Part shown: positions 38,798-47,280 of the stretch, in pieces | Layout of the letters: each line of letters starts with the position of its first letter | Position numbering within the stretch: position 1 is the stretch's first letter | DNA from: Shinella zoogloeoides | GTDB lineage: Bacteria > Pseudomonadota > Alphaproteobacteria > Rhizobiales > Rhizobiaceae | NCBI RefSeq assembly: GCF_003574625.1 | Contig: NZ_QNUJ01000013.1 | Coordinates: 123,565 to 187,564, forward strand | Length of the DNA stretch: 64,000 nucleotides | Direction: 5' to 3' | Notes under the pieces: generated by a model | The model's input: the letters and a program-made list of their open reading frames with translations, nothing else | Told to the model about the DNA's origin: nothing | The model's database searches: none | Program-made: the position numbers and the translations under genes

Positions 38798-39310
38798 TTA
38801 CAGGCGATAGAGGATCGAGTCGTTCCAGAAGCGGTCGAGGCGCTGAAGCAGCTTGTTCATCTGGTTGAATTCGCCTTCGCCGATGCCGCCGACCTTCTGG
38901 ATCGAGCCGATATGGCGCTCGTAGAGCTTGGCGACGGTCTCGGCGACTTCCTGGCCGGTTTCCGTCAGGCTGATACGGACCGAGCGGCGGTCGATGCGCG
39001 AGCGCTGGTGGTTGATGAAGCCGAGGTCGACCAGCTTCTTGACGTTATAGGAGACGTTCGAGCCGAGGTAGTAGCCACGCGAGCGCAGCTCGCCGGCGGT
39101 CAGCTCGGAATTGCCGATGTTGAAGAGGAGCAGCGCCTGGACGGCGTTGACGTCGGAGCGACCGGCGCGGTCGAATTCGTCCTTGATGACATCGAGCAGG
39201 CGACGGTGCAGACGCTCGACGAGGTGAAGGGATTCCAGATAGAGGTTGCGGATCGCATCTTCCTGCGGATCGACGACCGGGGCCTGCTGCGGCTTCATCT
39301 TGGTGTTCAT
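38798..39310 (-). CDS. ldtR: MarR-family winged-helix regulator, LdtR-like
   Basis: A 170-residue MarR-type regulator. The DNA-binding part is ELTAGELRSRGYYLGSNVSY followed by NVKKLVDLGFINHQRSRIDR with the wing Asp-Arg pair. It closely fits the LdtR regulator described in Candidatus Liberibacter asiaticus, which binds benzbromarone-type ligands and controls an L,D-transpeptidase gene and stress tolerance; the resemblance is from memory. The transpeptidase gene here is the next gene downstream. ATG 39310 follows GAGGCAGAG. The 130-bp AT-richer leader may hold its own operator. Confidence 0.85.
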   Translation of the reverse strand: MNTKMKPQQAPVVDPQEDAIRNLYLESLHLVERLHRRLLDVIKDEFDRAGRSDVNAVQALLLFNIGNSELTAGELRSRGYYLGSNVSYNVKKLVDLGFINHQRSRIDRRSVRISLTETGQEVAETVAKLYERHIGSIQKVGGIGEGEFNQMNKLLQRLDRFWNDSILYRL

Positions 39311-39441
39311 GGTTCTCTGCCTCACTGTTTTGTTTGGCGGTGTGGTTTGTTTTCCCGCCTTGAGTGAGAACCTAGCGAATGCATCTAAAATTCTACTTAA
39401 ACCGCAGCCTTAACAGCGCCTTACCGGAGAGCGACCCTGTC

Positions 39442-39879
39442 TCAGGGTGAATCAGTTCTTACCGTGCGGGCCTGACGGCGGCGCTGGATGAAGAGCGCGA
39501 CGCGGAAAAGCAGGAACATCACGGCCACCGCGACATGCATGATGACCAGCAGCCGGTTGATGCCGAAGATGGACGGATAGACCTCGTGCATGGTGATTTC
39601 CGTCGCCGCTGCGATCAGCCAGATCACCGGCCCCCAGGAGACGAGCAGCCAGAGGCCGACGGCCGAAACGGGGAAGAGCACGGCAAGCGCCGTCGAGGCG
39701 GCCTTCCAGGCCGGCGGCAGCAGATCGAACCGCCCTCTCCCGTCAAGGGAGAAGCCCGTCAGCATGGCCCAGTACTGCAGCGCGAACCACAACGAGGCCA
39801 CCGCCACCAGCCGCAGGAACAGCGCGAACAGCGTCTCGGTCAGGCTCGGTCTTGGGCCCTTGGCAGAATCAGCAACCAT
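39442..39879 (-). CDS. DUF6163-like small membrane protein
   Basis: A 145-residue protein with four transmembrane helices: LFLRLVAVASLWFALQYWAM, ASTALAVLFPVSAVGLWLLV, VIWLIAAATEITMHEVYPSI and LLVIMHVAVAVMFLLFRVAL. The C-terminus is basic (IQRRRQARTV). It fits an uncharacterised Rhizobiaceae membrane family found beside hemB. The frame stays open far upstream, but only the ATG at 39879 gives a product compact enough and clear of hemB. It is divergent from hemB. Confidence 0.8.
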   Translation of the reverse strand: MVADSAKGPRPSLTETLFALFLRLVAVASLWFALQYWAMLTGFSLDGRGRFDLLPPAWKAASTALAVLFPVSAVGLWLLVSWGPVIWLIAAATEITMHEVYPSIFGINRLLVIMHVAVAVMFLLFRVALFIQRRRQARTVRTDSP

Positions 39880-40032
39880 GGTGGGGACAGTAAGGGCAAG
39901 CACCGCCGGCATAAAGCCTGCAAAACGCGTCATGCACGGCCATATGCCGCACACTCCCCTCCCCGCTCGCGATTTGATTGACGCGGACGGCGTGATAAGA
40001 CGCGCCAAACGGACCAGCAAGGAAATGACATC

Positions 40033-41049
40033 ATGACCGGCAGCAGGAACATCGTCGACGAAATCACCGGCCACCGCCGCATGCGGCGGAACCGGAAGGC
40101 CGACTGGACCCGCCGGCTCGTGCAGGAGAATCGCCTGACGGTGGACGATCTCATCTGGCCGGTCTTCGTGGTGCCGGGCACGAATGTCGTCGATCCCGTC
40201 GCGGCGATGCCCGGCGTCAACCGCATGAGCGTCGACAGGCTGGTGGAAGCCGCCAGGGAAGCGGCCGACCTCGGCATCCCCGCCATCGCCACCTTCCCCA
40301 ACATCGATATGAACCTGCGCGACGAGACGGGCTCGCACAGCCTTGCGGCCGACAACCTCATCAACGAGGCGACGCGGGCCATCAAGAAGGCCGTGCCGAA
40401 TATCGGCGTCATTACCGACGTCGCGCTCGATCCCTTCACCAGCCACGGCCATGACGGCGTGCTGCGCGGCGACGTGATCGTCAACGACGAGACGGTCGAG
40501 CTGGTCGCCCGGGCCGCCGTGATCCAGGCAGATGCCGGCTCCGACATCATCGCGCCGTCCGAGATGATGGACGGGCGCGTCGGCGCGATCCGCCGGGCGC
40601 TCGATGCGGCGGGCCACCAGGATGTCGGCATCATGGCCTATGCGACGAAGTTCGCCTCGGCCTTCTACGGCCCCTACCGCGACGCCATCGGCACCGGCGG
40701 CCTGCTGAAGGGTGACAAGAAGACCTATTACATCGACCCCGCCAACGGCACCGAGGCGATGCGCGACGCCGCGCTTGACGTCGAGGAAGGCGCGGATATG
40801 ATGATGGTCAAGCCGGGCCTTCCCTATCTCGACATCTGTTGGCGCATGAAGGAGGCGTTCGGCCTGCCGGTCTTCGCCTATCAGGTCTCGGGCGAGTACA
40901 GCCAGATCAAGGCCGCGGCGCTGAACGGCTGGATCGACGGCGAGCGCGTCATGCTCGAGACCCTGCTCGCCTTCAAGCGCGCCGGCTGCGACGGCATCCT
41001 CACCTATTTCGCGATGGACGTGGCGCGGCATCTGGCTAAAAAGGGCTGA
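40033..41049 (+). CDS. hemB: delta-aminolevulinic acid dehydratase (porphobilinogen synthase)
   Basis: A 338-residue enzyme joining two aminolevulinates to porphobilinogen for heme and B12. The Schiff-base lysines are K206 (MAYATKFASAFYGP) and K260 (MMVKPGLPYLD). The metal site is DVALDPFTSHGHDG: Asp and Ala replace the Cys residues of the zinc type, so this is the zinc-independent, Mg/K-type enzyme usual in rhizobia and plants. The ATG at 40033 gives the family start. It is convergent with a hypothetical membrane protein gene. Confidence 0.97.
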   Translation: MTGSRNIVDEITGHRRMRRNRKADWTRRLVQENRLTVDDLIWPVFVVPGTNVVDPVAAMPGVNRMSVDRLVEAAREAADLGIPAIATFPNIDMNLRDETGSHSLAADNLINEATRAIKKAVPNIGVITDVALDPFTSHGHDGVLRGDVIVNDETVELVARAAVIQADAGSDIIAPSEMMDGRVGAIRRALDAAGHQDVGIMAYATKFASAFYGPYRDAIGTGGLLKGDKKTYYIDPANGTEAMRDAALDVEEGADMMMVKPGLPYLDICWRMKEAFGLPVFAYQVSGEYSQIKAAALNGWIDGERVMLETLLAFKRAGCDGILTYFAMDVARHLAKKG

Positions 41050-41061
41050 GTGCCCCTCAAG

Positions 41062-41583
41062 CTACAACGCAATCCGTGACAGAGCGAATGGCATCCCGAT
41101 AACCACGCCGATCGCAAAGGGGTGGCTCCTCGAGTCTCCCTTTCCGGGCAGCGGGTTTGCCGCAACCTCGGCAAGGCAGACGAAGTAAAGGCCGCAAAGC
41201 ATGAACATGCCGGCATGCCAGAAGGCGCCGGTGATCGCAGGCATGATCGCAAAACCGAAAAGAACCGCGGCCGCCACCGAAGCGAAGCCGACGGCTCTCG
41301 TTGCCACATTGTGCACCATATCCCGTAGATAGGCCATTGCGCGCCGGTTGCCCTGCCACTCCAAAATCAGCCTTCCAGTCCACAGAAACAGGATCGAGAA
41401 TGCGATGGAATGGAAGGCGACATGCTCCAGCAGCAGGATACCGCCCCAGTCCGCCTTGTCGAAATAGTCATAGGCGACAAACTGAAGAATCGCCGCCAGA
41501 AAGCCCAGCGAGGAAAAGAATGGGACATCCTTGCGCAGGTCGCCACTGACGAGGAGCCACGGAGTATTCTCCGACGGTTTCAT
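41062..41583 (-). CDS. hypothetical membrane protein
   Basis: A 173-residue protein with about four transmembrane helices: FFSSLGFLAAILQFVAYDYF, LEHVAFHSIAFSILFLWTGR, AVGFASVAAAVLFGFAIMPA and HAGMFMLCGLYFVCLAEVAA. I do not recognise a family. AAAGGAA precedes the ATG at 41583. GC content looks lower than in neighbouring genes and codon choice is less biased, which may mean later acquisition or relaxed selection. It lies alone between hemB and the RDD gene, transcribed opposite to both. Confidence 0.7.
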   Translation of the reverse strand: MKPSENTPWLLVSGDLRKDVPFFSSLGFLAAILQFVAYDYFDKADWGGILLLEHVAFHSIAFSILFLWTGRLILEWQGNRRAMAYLRDMVHNVATRAVGFASVAAAVLFGFAIMPAITGAFWHAGMFMLCGLYFVCLAEVAANPLPGKGDSRSHPFAIGVVIGMPFALSRIAL

Positions 41584-41736
41584 GATCGTTTCCTTTCGAA
41601 TACGGATCGGCGCGTTAAATGCTTTCCCGTTCGTCCTATCACCGCCACGCTCGGGAATCGCCTATTGGTCCCGATCTGTTGTTTTCCGCCACCGACATCC
41701 CATATGGAGGGCATGTTCCATTCGGGAGACAGGCAG

Positions 41737-42201
41737 ATGAGCGCTGATTTCAACGAGACGCGGGTTCCGACGACGGACTGGCAGGCCTATCGTGGCGTGC
41801 TGTCGCGCCGGGTGTTCGCGTTCCTGATCGACTATGCGATCATCGCGCTCCTCTGGATTCCGGCCGCCGTGGTGGTCTTCTTCCTCGGCATCCTGACCTT
41901 CGGCCTCGGCTTCTTCCTTTACCCTTCGCTCTTCGTTATCGTCGCCATGCTCTATTTCGGCCTGACGATGGGCGGCCCGAGCCAGGCGAGCGCCGGCATG
42001 AACGTCATGGGCCTCGCGCTCGCGCGCGTCGACGGCCGCCCGGTCGATTTCCTGACGGCGATCGTCCATCTCGTGCTGTTCTGGATCGGCAATGCGCTGC
42101 TGACGCCGTTCATCGTGCTCGTCGGCCTCTTCACCGATCGCGGCCGCCTGCTGCACGACCTGCTGCTCGGCACCGTTATGGTCCGCCGCGACCGCTACTG
42201 A
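41737..42201 (+). CDS. RDD family membrane protein
   Basis: A 154-residue RDD domain protein with three helices. The family signature is YRGVLSRRVFAFLIDYAIIA (R..D at the first helix), followed by VVVFFLGILTFGLGFFLYPS and the C-terminal TDRGRLLHDLLLGTVMVRRD. RDD proteins are small inner-membrane proteins, some linked to ion or osmolyte transport, mostly uncharacterised. GGGAGACAGG precedes the ATG at 41737. It is monocistronic, followed by 160 bp before bpt. Confidence 0.9.
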   Translation: MSADFNETRVPTTDWQAYRGVLSRRVFAFLIDYAIIALLWIPAAVVVFFLGILTFGLGFFLYPSLFVIVAMLYFGLTMGGPSQASAGMNVMGLALARVDGRPVDFLTAIVHLVLFWIGNALLTPFIVLVGLFTDRGRLLHDLLLGTVMVRRDRY

Positions 42202-42361
42202 CCGGCCGGATCGCCCTCAAGCCGCCGGCCCCATCGCTCCGCAACGGCCCTCCCCATGGCGATTGCAGGGGGAAGGGCCTTGCGGTAGTTGACCTTTTTC
42301 CGAACTGCGCCATGGTATTGGCATAGAAGTGTCACATGGCGACGGAGTCGCTTCACGGCAA

Positions 42362-43126
42362 ATGAACACGCAGGCAACATCCTCTCCGCAATTCTATCTC
42401 ACCGCGCCGGCGGCTTGCCCCTATCTGCCGCAGGAGATGGAGAGAAAGGTGTTCACCCACCTCGTGGGCGAGCGCGCGCCGGAGCTGAACGATCTCCTCA
42501 CCCAGGGCGGCTTCCGCCGTTCGCAGAACATCGCCTATCGTCCGGCCTGCGAATCCTGCCGCGCCTGCATTTCCGTGCGCATCCTCGTCAACGAGTTCGA
42601 GCCGCGACGCACCATGCGGCGGGTGCTGGCCGCCAATGGCGACATCGTCTCGCGCGAATATCCGGCCGAGCCCTCCAGCGAGCAATATTCGCTCTTCCGC
42701 CACTATCTCGACGCCCGACACCAGAAAGGCGGCATGTCGGACATGTCCGTGCTCGACTATGCGATGATGGTGGAGGACACGCATGTCCACACCAAGGTCA
42801 TCGAATATCGCCTGCGCGAGGAAGGCGCGGGCCTCAAGGAACGGCCGCAGGGCGAGCTCCTCGCCGTGGCGCTGACCGACCGCATGGGCGACGGCCTTTC
42901 CATGGTCTATTCCTTCTACAATCCGGAACTGACCCACCGCTCGCTCGGCACCTTCATGATCCTCGACCATATCCGCCGCGCCAGGGCGCTCGGCCTGCCG
43001 CATGTCTATCTCGGCTACTGGGTGAAGGGATCGCGGAAGATGGACTATAAAACAAAGTTTTTGCCGCAGGAGCACCTGATGCCGCGCGGCTGGGAGCGCT
43101 ATGAAGGAGACGATACCGCTCCCTAG
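42362..43126 (+). CDS. bpt: aspartyl/glutamyl leucyl- (arginyl-) tRNA-protein transferase
   Basis: A 254-residue N-end-rule aminoacyl-tRNA-protein transferase of the Bpt/Ate type. The N-terminal Cys-rich region ([20 protein letters not shown]) is typical, and the catalytic C-terminal half has [20 protein letters not shown] and [19 protein letters not shown]. It attaches Leu (Bpt) or Arg (Ate-like) to N-terminal Asp or Glu, marking proteins for ClpS/ClpAP. ATG 42362 (MNTQATSS) fits the family; an in-frame GTG 33 bases upstream is less likely. Confidence 0.93.
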   Translation: MNTQATSSPQFYLTAPAACPYLPQEMERKVFTHLVGERAPELNDLLTQGGFRRSQNIAYRPACESCRACISVRILVNEFEPRRTMRRVLAANGDIVSREYPAEPSSEQYSLFRHYLDARHQKGGMSDMSVLDYAMMVEDTHVHTKVIEYRLREEGAGLKERPQGELLAVALTDRMGDGLSMVYSFYNPELTHRSLGTFMILDHIRRARALGLPHVYLGYWVKGSRKMDYKTKFLPQEHLMPRGWERYEGDDTAP

Positions 43127-43225
43127 TGCATTTCCGGCTCGCCGGAAATATTCTAGATTCTTGTTTTAACCGCATTATCCGACGCCGAAGCGACGCCGCT
43201 CCGGCTGGAAACGCTCCAGTTCACT
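43127..43225. repeat. rhizobial dispersed intergenic repeat (RIME-like)
   Basis: The stretch begins with a TTTCCGG-CTCG-CCGGAAA hairpin and continues with TCTAGATTCTTGTTTTAA and a second half ending TTTCGG. This pattern is familiar from short intergenic repeats scattered through Rhizobium and Agrobacterium chromosomes (from memory). The hairpin followed by T-rich sequence may also terminate bpt transcription. No second copy is in this window. Confidence 0.5.
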
Positions 43226-43237
43226 TTCGGTCCCGCC

Positions 43238-44155
43238 GTGTCCTCAGCCAACGATCCCGCCCTTCACCGCAAGGGCCTTCTCATCACCGCCATCGGCGGT
43301 CTCGCGCTTTCCTTCGACATCCCGCTGATCCGCTCGGCCCATGGCGAGTTCTGGTCGATGCTGGTGCTGCGGAACCTCTCCGTCTTCCTGATGGCCCTCG
43401 TCCTGTGGGCGGGGCTGAACTTCGTGCTTCGCCGGAAGACCGTGCTCGTGCCCGGCCGCAAGGGTCTGCTGATCACCCTCTTTTACGGCGTCAACTCGCT
43501 GACCTTCATGCTCGCCGTCTTCAACACGACGACGGCCAATGTCGTATTCATCCTCGCCTTCACGTCGATGTTCGCCGCCATTCTCTCCTGGATCTTCCTC
43601 GGGGAGCGGCCGGCCAACGCGACGCTGCTGACCATGGCGACCATGGTCTTCGGCGTCATTCTCATCGTGCACGAGGGCCTTGCCAGCGGCAATCTCTTCG
43701 GCGATGCGATGGCTGCCTGTTCCGCGCTGATGCTGGCATGCGCCCTGACGCTCAGCCGCAGCAGCGGCGCCGACATGGGCTTCGTGCCGCTGATCGCCTC
43801 CGCCACGTCGGGCATTGTCGGCCTGTTCCTGCTGCCCGAAGGCGGCCTCGTCGTCGCGGACCCCGTCTATATTCTCCTCAACGGCCTCGTCCTGCTTCCC
43901 CTCGCCTTCTGGTGCCTCGCAACGGGACCCCGCTACCTCTCCGCGCCGGAAGTCGGCATGTTCTACCTCGTGGAAACGGTGCTCGCGCCCATCTGGGTCT
44001 GGATCGTCTTCGCCGAAACGCCCACCACCCAGACCCTCGTCGGCGGCTCCATCCTCATCCTCGCCCTCCTCGCCCACTCGCTCTGGCAGATGCGGTCGAA
44101 GGTGCGGGCCGCGAAGGCAGCGGACTCGGCTACCGGGCTTCCGTTCACCGGATGA
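43238..44155 (+). CDS. DMT-family transporter (EamA domains)
   Basis: A 305-residue protein with ten predicted helices in two EamA repeats. The first half contains FYGVNSLTFMLAVFNTTTAN and VVFILAFTSMFAAILSWIFL with GERP, the classic end of an EamA repeat. The second ends YLVETVLAPIWVWIVFAETP then TTQTLVGGSILILAL. Substrate is unknown. The start codon is GTG at 43238, the first possible in frame, immediately after a repeat element. It is followed by the toxin-antitoxin operon on the same strand, whose own operator lies in the gap. Confidence 0.88.
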   Translation: MSSANDPALHRKGLLITAIGGLALSFDIPLIRSAHGEFWSMLVLRNLSVFLMALVLWAGLNFVLRRKTVLVPGRKGLLITLFYGVNSLTFMLAVFNTTTANVVFILAFTSMFAAILSWIFLGERPANATLLTMATMVFGVILIVHEGLASGNLFGDAMAACSALMLACALTLSRSSGADMGFVPLIASATSGIVGLFLLPEGGLVVADPVYILLNGLVLLPLAFWCLATGPRYLSAPEVGMFYLVETVLAPIWVWIVFAETPTTQTLVGGSILILALLAHSLWQMRSKVRAAKAADSATGLPFTG

Positions 44156-44177
44156 GATTGCGATCTGCTCAGTCGCA

Positions 44178-44198
44178 CGTTATAACTTGGTTATAACG
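44178..44198. promoter_or_regulatory. palindromic operator/promoter of the toxin-antitoxin pair
   Basis: CGTTATAAC (44178-44186), TTG, GTTATAACG (44190-44198) make a perfect 9-bp inverted repeat. Each arm contains GTTATAAC, itself an 8-bp palindrome. It ends 10 bp before the antitoxin ATG and includes TATAAC -10-like hexamers. This is where an AbrB-type antitoxin would be expected to autorepress. Confidence 0.75.
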
Positions 44199-44208
44199 GA
44201 GCAAGGCC

Positions 44209-44430
44209 ATGAACATCACCATCCGCAAGATCGGCAATTCCGAAGGCATCATCATTCCGAAGGACGTGCTGGACCGCATGGGCGTCAAGGCGGGCGATGA
44301 GGTCACACTGACCAGCGAGGGCGGCAAACTCATTCTCACCGCTTCCGACGGCGACTTCGACCGGCAGCTCAAGCATGCCGAGAAGTTCATGGACCGCTAC
44401 AAGGTCGCGCTCAAGAAGCTTGCCGAATGA
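44209..44430 (+). CDS. AbrB/MazE-type antitoxin
   Basis: A 73-residue antitoxin. The N-terminal swapped-hairpin domain shows ITIRKIGNSEGIIIPKDVLD and RMGVKAGDEVTLTSEGGKLI, the classic SpoVT/AbrB signature. The C-terminal 25 residues (DRQLKHAEKFMDRYKVALKK) form a helix likely to bind the toxin. GGAGCAAGG precedes the ATG. The stop overlaps the toxin start by four bases (ATGA), so the pair is made together. It should bind the palindrome directly upstream. Confidence 0.92.
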   Translation: MNITIRKIGNSEGIIIPKDVLDRMGVKAGDEVTLTSEGGKLILTASDGDFDRQLKHAEKFMDRYKVALKKLAE

Positions 44431-44816
44431 GCTTTCTCTTTCTCGACCGGCGCCTGGTGGAACGACTGCACACCGTGCAGATAGAACGGTTCGGCGGAGC
44501 CGCAGGTCTGCGTGACGAGAGTGCATTCGAGTCGGCACTGTCCCGTCCCGTCAACAAGGCGCTCTATGGCTGCGAGGATCTGCTCGAACTCGCCGCGGCA
44601 TATCTCTACGGGCTGGCGAGGAACCACGCATTTGTCGATGGCAACAAGCGCATCGCCATTGTCGCGGCTGCGGCCTTCCTGATGGACAACGGCTTCGAAA
44701 TCGCCACAGATGATGCCACGCTTTACACCTTCGTCCTCGCCGTCGCGGCCGGCGAGATCGACGAAGAGGGCGCGACGCGCTTCCTGCGCGACGTCAGCGT
44801 TTCCTATGCCGGATGA
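44427..44816 (+). CDS. doc: Doc-type (death-on-curing, Fic fold) toxin
   Basis: A 129-residue Fic/Doc protein. The catalytic motif is H67-AFVDGNKR-74 followed by IAIVAAAAFLMDNGF; the flap before it is RDESAFESALSRP and the helix LLELAAAYLYGLARN is typical. P1 Doc phosphorylates EF-Tu and stops translation; the same activity is inferred, though Fic members can AMPylate instead. The motif has G where P1 Doc has A (DANKR), closer to the Fic consensus DGNKR. It is coupled to an AbrB-type antitoxin rather than Phd. The stop abuts the parC stop. Confidence 0.92.
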   Translation: MSFLFLDRRLVERLHTVQIERFGGAAGLRDESAFESALSRPVNKALYGCEDLLELAAAYLYGLARNHAFVDGNKRIAIVAAAAFLMDNGFEIATDDATLYTFVLAVAAGEIDEEGATRFLRDVSVSYAG

Positions 44817-47069
44817 TCAGCCGCTGAACTTGCCGCTGCGCGGGAAGCCCTTCGGCACGGTACGGCCGGCGGTGGCGCGGTCGGCTAGCCATTCGGCAAG
44901 CTCTTCCTTCGTCCGCACGAAGTTGCGGCCGGCGCTGTCGTCCCAGGAGAGTCCCTCGTCGATCGCGAAGCAGCGGATATCGGAGACGCCGCCGTCCTTG
45001 TAGCGCTGCAGGCGAACGCCCTTGCCGCGCGACATTTCCGGCAGCTGCGCCAGCGGGAAGACCAGCATCTTGCGGTTCTCGCCGACGACGGCGACATGGT
45101 CGCCGCGCACGGGCACGACGAGCTTGGCCTCGTCCGGCATGCCGACATTCATTACCTGCTTGCCCTTGCGGGTATTGGCGACCATCTCGCTTTCCGAGAC
45201 GACGAAGCCGTTGCCGGCCTGCGAGGCGATGACGACCTTGCGCGACGGATCGTGCACGAAGGCGGTCAGCACGTCCTGATCGTTCTCCATGTCGACCATG
45301 ATGCGCAGCGGCTCACCATGGCCGCGCCCGCCCGGCAGCTTGTCAGCGCCGAGCGTGAAGACCTTGCCGCCCGTCGTGACGATCAGCAGTTTGTCCGTCG
45401 TCTGCGCCGGGAAGGCCACCTTCAGCGCGTCGCCTTCCTTGAACTGGAGGCCGGACGTATCGGCGATATGGCCCTTCAGCGCGCGGATCCAGCCCTTTTC
45501 CGAGATGACGACCGTGACCGGCTCCTTCTCGATCATGGCCTGCTGGATGGCCTCGACGTCGGCCTCCGGGGCGCTGGCGAACTGGGTGCGGCGGCGGCCG
45601 ATCTCGGTCGCCTTGGCGAATTTCTTGCGGACCTCGCCGATTTCCCAGGCGACGGTCTGCCACTGCTTCTCGTCGGAGGCGAGCAGCGCCTCGATTTCCG
45701 CCTTCTCCTTCGACAGGTTATCGAATTCGGTGCGGATCTCGAATTCCTCGAGCTTGCGCAGCGAGCGCAGGCGCATGTTGAGGATCGCCTCGGCCTGCAC
45801 GTCCGTCAGCGAGAAGGTCTCCATCAAGGAAACCTTCGGCTCGTCCTCCTCGCGGATGATGCGGATCACCTCGTCGAGATTGAGATAGGCGACGAGGTAG
45901 CCGCCGAGGATTTCCAGGCGACGTTCGATGGCGGCGAGGCGATGGCGCGAACGGCGCTGCAGGACTTCGCGCCGGTGGGCCAGCCACTCGATGAGCACGT
46001 CCTTGAGGCCCATAACCTTCGGCACGCGCCCCATCGAGAGCACGTTCATGTTGAGCGGAATGCGGCTTTCCAGCTCGGAAAGCTTGAAGAGCGATTCCAT
46101 CAGGATCGTCGGATCGACGGTGCGGCTCTTCGGCACCAGCACGATGCGCACGTCCTCGGCCGATTCGTCGCGGATGTCCTCCAGAAGCGGAAGCTTGCGG
46201 GCGATCAGCAGCTCGGCGATCTTCTCGATCAGGCGCGATTTCTGCACCTGGTAGGGAATCTCGGTGACGACGATCTGGTAGCCGCCGCGACCGAGGTCTT
46301 CCGTCTCCCATTTCGAGCGAACGCGGAAACCGCCGCGGCCCGTCTTATAGGCCTCGATGATGCTTTCGCGGCTGTCGATGATGATGCCGCCGGTCGGCAG
46401 GTCCGGGCCCTGCACGAATTCGACCAGCTTTTCGACATCCGCTTCGGGATTACGAATGAGGTGGAGCGCGGCGTCGCACAGTTCATGGACGTTGTGCGAG
46501 GGAATGGAGGTCGCCATGCCGACGGCGATGCCGGAGGAACCGTTCGCGAGAAGATTCGGGAAGGCGCCCGGCAGGACGATGGGTTCTTCGTCCTCCTCGT
46601 TGTAGGTCGGGCGGAAGTCGACGGCGTCCTGGTCGATGCCTTCGAGCAGCAGCGTCGCGACCTCGGTCATGCGCGCTTCGGTGTATCGGTAGGCGGCGGC
46701 GTTGTCGCCGTCGATATTGCCGAAATTGCCCTGCCCGTCGACGATGGGATAACGCTGCGAGAAATCCTGCGCGAGGCGCACCAGCGCATCGTAGACCGAC
46801 TGGTCGCCGTGCGGGTGGAACTTACCGATGACGTCGCCGACGATACGCGCGCATTTCTTGAACGAGGAATTGGACCTGAGGCCCATTTCGCTCATGGCGT
46901 GGATGATGCGGCGATGGACCGGCTTCAGGCCGTCGCGGACATCCGGCAGTGCGCGCTGGGTGATGGTCGACAGCGCATAGGCAAGGTAGCGCTCTTCCAG
47001 CGCCGCCTTGAGGTCGACCGGCACGATATTGTCGTCTCCGCCATCGGGCGGCAAAGTGTTTTGTCCCAT
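44817..47069 (-). CDS. parC: DNA topoisomerase IV subunit A
   Basis: A 750-residue type IIA topoisomerase breakage-reunion subunit. The winged-helix region has [20 protein letters not shown], the quinolone-determining part [20 protein letters not shown], and catalytic Tyr129 in [11 protein letters not shown]. The C-terminal beta-pinwheel ([20 protein letters not shown]) is shorter than in GyrA and lacks a clear GyrA box, supporting ParC over GyrA. The gene decatenates daughter chromosomes with ParE, encoded elsewhere. It is convergent with and abuts doc. Confidence 0.95.
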   Translation of the reverse strand: MGQNTLPPDGGDDNIVPVDLKAALEERYLAYALSTITQRALPDVRDGLKPVHRRIIHAMSEMGLRSNSSFKKCARIVGDVIGKFHPHGDQSVYDALVRLAQDFSQRYPIVDGQGNFGNIDGDNAAAYRYTEARMTEVATLLLEGIDQDAVDFRPTYNEEDEEPIVLPGAFPNLLANGSSGIAVGMATSIPSHNVHELCDAALHLIRNPEADVEKLVEFVQGPDLPTGGIIIDSRESIIEAYKTGRGGFRVRSKWETEDLGRGGYQIVVTEIPYQVQKSRLIEKIAELLIARKLPLLEDIRDESAEDVRIVLVPKSRTVDPTILMESLFKLSELESRIPLNMNVLSMGRVPKVMGLKDVLIEWLAHRREVLQRRSRHRLAAIERRLEILGGYLVAYLNLDEVIRIIREEDEPKVSLMETFSLTDVQAEAILNMRLRSLRKLEEFEIRTEFDNLSKEKAEIEALLASDEKQWQTVAWEIGEVRKKFAKATEIGRRRTQFASAPEADVEAIQQAMIEKEPVTVVISEKGWIRALKGHIADTSGLQFKEGDALKVAFPAQTTDKLLIVTTGGKVFTLGADKLPGGRGHGEPLRIMVDMENDQDVLTAFVHDPSRKVVIASQAGNGFVVSESEMVANTRKGKQVMNVGMPDEAKLVVPVRGDHVAVVGENRKMLVFPLAQLPEMSRGKGVRLQRYKDGGVSDIRCFAIDEGLSWDDSAGRNFVRTKEELAEWLADRATAGRTVPKGFPRSGKFSG

Positions 47070-47280
47070 AGGCCTTGACTACCCCCTTGGCCGATTCGCG
47101 GCAAGGAATCCGGGCCACCGGGCTGTGGATAGCAGTTTGTAAAGCTTCTTCGAAATCTGCTCCCCGCGACAGAGAATTCCATGGAAACTCTTCGCGGCAT
47201 GAATATATTTGCCACGCCGCCCGTATAGGAGCGGTAACGGCAAGGCAGCCGTCCAAGAAATCCAGAAAGAGAGCCTATTC

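Noticed and set aside
45096..47078. 660-codon open frame opposite parC
   Set aside because: Antisense shadow of parC with no recognisable domain.
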